This document shows positions 7,839 to 8,901 of a DNA stretch of 8,901 bases, one piece after another. The DNA comes from Spirochaetales bacterium. GTDB lineage: Bacteria; Spirochaetota; Spirochaetia; DSM-16054; Sediminispirochaetaceae. The first letter of the stretch is position 1. Every line of letters begins with the position of its first letter. The notes below the pieces were generated by a model, which saw nothing but the letters and a program-made list of their open reading frames with translations, ran no database searches and had not been told where the DNA came from. The translations under genes and the position numbers were made by a program. The stretch lies in the NCBI GenBank assembly GCA_021767325.1, contig JAASTM010000060.1:1-8901 (forward strand), in the 5' to 3' direction.

Positions 7839-7844
7839 CTCCTT
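7839..7844 (-). promoter_or_regulatory. Ribosome binding site that sets the UroD-family start
   Basis: AAGGAG on the minus strand, a perfect Shine-Dalgarno core. It is 7 nt from the ATG at 7831 and 1 nt from the in-frame GTG at 7837, so the ATG is the likely start and the longer 387-residue reading is not. Confidence 0.85.
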
Positions 7845-7880
7845 AAAAATTATCTTTTGTTCTTGCAAATATATCATAAG

Positions 7881-7895
7881 ATATAATTATTATAT
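7881..7895. repeat. Perfect 15-bp AT-only palindrome over the operon -10/start region
   Basis: ATATAATTATTATAT reads as two 7-bp arms around one central T. It overlaps the predicted -10 box and transcription start of the leftward operon. It may help DNA melting or bind a regulator. In a stretch this AT-rich it could also arise by chance. Confidence 0.4.
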
Positions 7896-7917
7896 TATAC
7901 ATACCTATACATGTAAA
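7889..7917 (-). promoter_or_regulatory. Predicted sigma70-type promoter of the leftward operon
   Basis: On the minus strand, TTTACA (7917-7912, 5 of 6 to TTGACA) is followed by a 17-bp spacer and TATAAT (7894-7889, 6 of 6). A second TATAAT overlaps it at 7899-7894 but has no good -35. Transcription would begin near 7882, giving a leader of about 50 nt with the AAGGAG site near its end. The leader is too short for a cobalamin riboswitch. It should drive at least the UroD-family gene and the mannosidase, and probably the activator and AraC-type genes too. Confidence 0.65.
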
Positions 7918-7927
7918 ACGGTTTATA
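7912..7927. promoter_or_regulatory. Candidate repressor operator over the operon -35 box
   Basis: TGTAAAACGGTTTATA is an imperfect palindrome centred on C7919/G7920, with 6 of 8 base pairs matching. A central CG with flanking A/T arms is common in operators of LacI- and AraR-type sugar regulators. It covers the whole predicted -35 box of the leftward promoter, a position suited to repression. The divergently encoded GntR/LacI chimera is the natural candidate to bind it. This is a prediction from one site only. Confidence 0.4.
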
Positions 7928-7958
7928 ACCAATATTAATTATTTCAGTATAGTTATTT

Positions 7959-7975
7959 AAAAATATTTTTTGATA
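7959..7975 (+). promoter_or_regulatory. UP-element-like AT tract upstream of the regulator promoter
   Basis: AAAAATATTTTTTGATA closely follows the bacterial UP-element pattern AAAWWTWTTTTNNNAAA, with one mismatch in the last triplet. It lies about 45-61 bp upstream of the predicted start at 8020, near where the RNA polymerase alpha subunit binds. Its first 12 bases are a perfect palindrome. The surrounding region is AT-rich, so a chance match is possible. Confidence 0.35.
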
Positions 7976-7978
7976 TAT

Positions 7979-7998
7979 CATTTATTGACATTTATTGA
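7979..7998. repeat. Tandem direct repeat, two perfect copies of CATTTATTGA
   Basis: Two identical 10-bp units lie head to tail, one helical turn apart, covering the -35 box of the rightward promoter. They directly follow the palindrome TGATATATCA, which ends 7980 and overlaps the first unit by two bases. Direct repeats with this phasing are often bound by regulators on one DNA face, so autoregulation of the 8020 gene or binding of the AraC-type protein are both possible. Confidence 0.5.
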
Positions 7999-8013
7999 AA
8001 GTCGGCGTACCAT
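7985..8013 (+). promoter_or_regulatory. Predicted sigma70-type promoter of the GntR/LacI-type regulator
   Basis: TTGACA (7985-7990, 6 of 6) is followed by a 17-bp spacer and TACCAT (8008-8013, 4 of 6 to TATAAT). The expected start of transcription, about 7 nt after the -10, falls on or beside the A of the ATG at 8020. The transcript would then be leaderless. Confidence 0.55.
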
Positions 8014-8019
8014 ACTACT

Positions 8020-8901
8020 ATGAACGAAAAACAACCATTATACAGAGCAATTTACAACGAACTTCTCCGCAGAATCGATTCCGGCGAATACAAACCCGGA
8101 GATAAAATCCCGACCGAAGCCGAGTGGGCTGAAGCCTACAAAGTAAGCCGTATAACTTCTAAAAAGGCTCTAGATCTGGCAGCTGAAAATCATATCATCG
8201 TAAAATATCCCGGACGGGGCTCTTTCATTGCCGACGACTCCAAGAAAATGATAGGAAGAAATAAAAGCACCAAACGCAAGGTATTCGGACTGATCCAGCA
8301 CAACCTATCCGACTCGTTCGGACTCGAGATATTTCAAACCCTGGAGCGCCTCGCTCAGGACGCCGACATCCTCACGCTCACCGGTATAAGTAATGATGAA
8401 ATCGAGCGTGAAAAACGACTCCTTTCGAACTTCCTCAGCTATGGAGTAGACGGGTTTATCATCTTTCCGGCGCACAACGAATCCTTCAACAATGACATTC
8501 TCAAGCTCATCCTGGACGGCTTTCCCGTAGTACTCATCGACCGCTACCTGAAAGACGTCTCATGCCCGAATGTGATCTCGAAGAACTTCGAGGCAGCGCA
8601 AACCGGAATGAACCACCTCTATTCACTCGGTCATCGAAACATCGGCATCCTCTCCCGTCCAATCGGTTCCACCACAACCCTGATGGAACGAGAGAAGGGT
8701 ATTATGCATGCCATAGTCGAAAGCGGCTACAAATTCAAACAGGAATGGTGGTTGACAGACCTGGAAACCATCGATACGCGGGATGAAGAGGCGTTCATGA
8801 AGGCGAAAGAAAAAGTGAAAGCTTATCTTCTCGAGCACCGTGAGCTTACCGCTGTATTCGGCCTCAAATATTCAGTGGTTCCGGTAGTAGAGGCTGCGGC
8901 C
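8020..8901 (+). CDS. GntR/LacI chimeric sugar-responsive repressor (AraR-type), 3' end cut off
   Basis: An open frame of 294 codons runs from ATG at 8020 off the right edge. Residues 1-72 form a GntR winged helix: LYRAIYNELLRRIDSGEY, then PGDKIPTEAEWAEAYKVSRI and KYPGRGSFIADD. From about 87 the protein is a LacI-type periplasmic-binding-like effector domain, with VFGLIQ (88-93), GVDGFIIFPA (142-151), VVLIDRYL (170-177) and LGHRNIGILS (203-212). This order matches AraR-type repressors, which bind sugars through the C-terminal domain and release DNA. Full-length relatives have about 350-380 residues, so some 60-90 are missing. It is divergent from the mannosidase operon and likely controls it. 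No Shine-Dalgarno precedes the ATG, and no other in-frame ATG occurs before residue 76, which is beyond the DNA-binding domain. Effector identity is unknown; a mannose-type sugar is inferred from context. Confidence 0.92.
   Translation, partial: MNEKQPLYRAIYNELLRRIDSGEYKPGDKIPTEAEWAEAYKVSRITSKKALDLAAENHIIVKYPGRGSFIADDSKKMIGRNKSTKRKVFGLIQHNLSDSFGLEIFQTLERLAQDADILTLTGISNDEIEREKRLLSNFLSYGVDGFIIFPAHNESFNNDILKLILDGFPVVLIDRYLKDVSCPNVISKNFEAAQTGMNHLYSLGHRNIGILSRPIGSTTTLMEREKGIMHAIVESGYKFKQEWWLTDLETIDTRDEEAFMKAKEKVKAYLLEHRELTAVFGLKYSVVPVVEAAA

Noticed and set aside
7832..7882. Cobalamin riboswitch in the operon leader
   Set aside because: The predicted leader is only about 50 nt and shows no B12-box-like sequence; cobalamin riboswitches are far longer.
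7911..7927. Catabolite-response element (cre) for CcpA
   Set aside because: The spacing between TG and the central CG is one base too long for the cre pattern, so a CcpA site is not supported.

Overview
The window holds one long leftward (minus-strand) gene cluster and, divergent from it at the right end, one rightward regulator gene. Reading the cluster in its direction of transcription, the genes are: a UroD/MtaA-family methyltransferase-like protein (7831-6674), a large cytoplasmic GH38 alpha-mannosidase (6670-3479), a corrinoid reductive-activation protein of the RACo type with a 2Fe-2S domain (3441-1567), an AraC-family regulator with an N-terminal PocR sensor domain (1558-227), and the first 29 codons of a methyltransferase corrinoid protein (89-1, cut by the window edge). 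The first four genes are separated by 3, 37 and 8 nt, so they look like one transcript. A 137-nt gap with a possible second promoter precedes the corrinoid-protein gene.

On the plus strand, 8020-8901 encodes a GntR/LacI chimera of the AraR type: a winged-helix DNA-binding domain fused to a LacI-type sugar-binding domain. It is cut by the right edge. The AT-rich region 7832-8019 between the divergent genes carries a good sigma70-type promoter on each strand, an imperfect 16-bp palindrome over the operon's -35 box, and a perfect tandem 10-bp repeat over the regulator's -35 box. The regulator has no Shine-Dalgarno sequence, and its predicted transcription start coincides with its ATG, so its mRNA may be leaderless.

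Interpretation: the cluster joins cleavage of a mannose-containing glycoside to a corrinoid-dependent methyl-transfer module (methyltransferase, corrinoid protein, corrinoid activator). The simplest reading is catabolism of an O-methylated, mannose-type glycan or methyl mannoside. The glycosidase would free the sugar, and the corrinoid module would take the methyl group, probably towards tetrahydrofolate. The substrate is inferred, not shown. Two regulators, one of a sugar-sensing type and one of a small-molecule-sensing PocR type, suggest control by two signals. The corrinoid chemistry and low-potential activator point to an anaerobic bacterium. A spirochaete or an anaerobic member of the Bacillota would fit, but nothing in the window settles the lineage. 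No RNA genes, insertion sequences, CRISPR arrays or clear terminators were seen.
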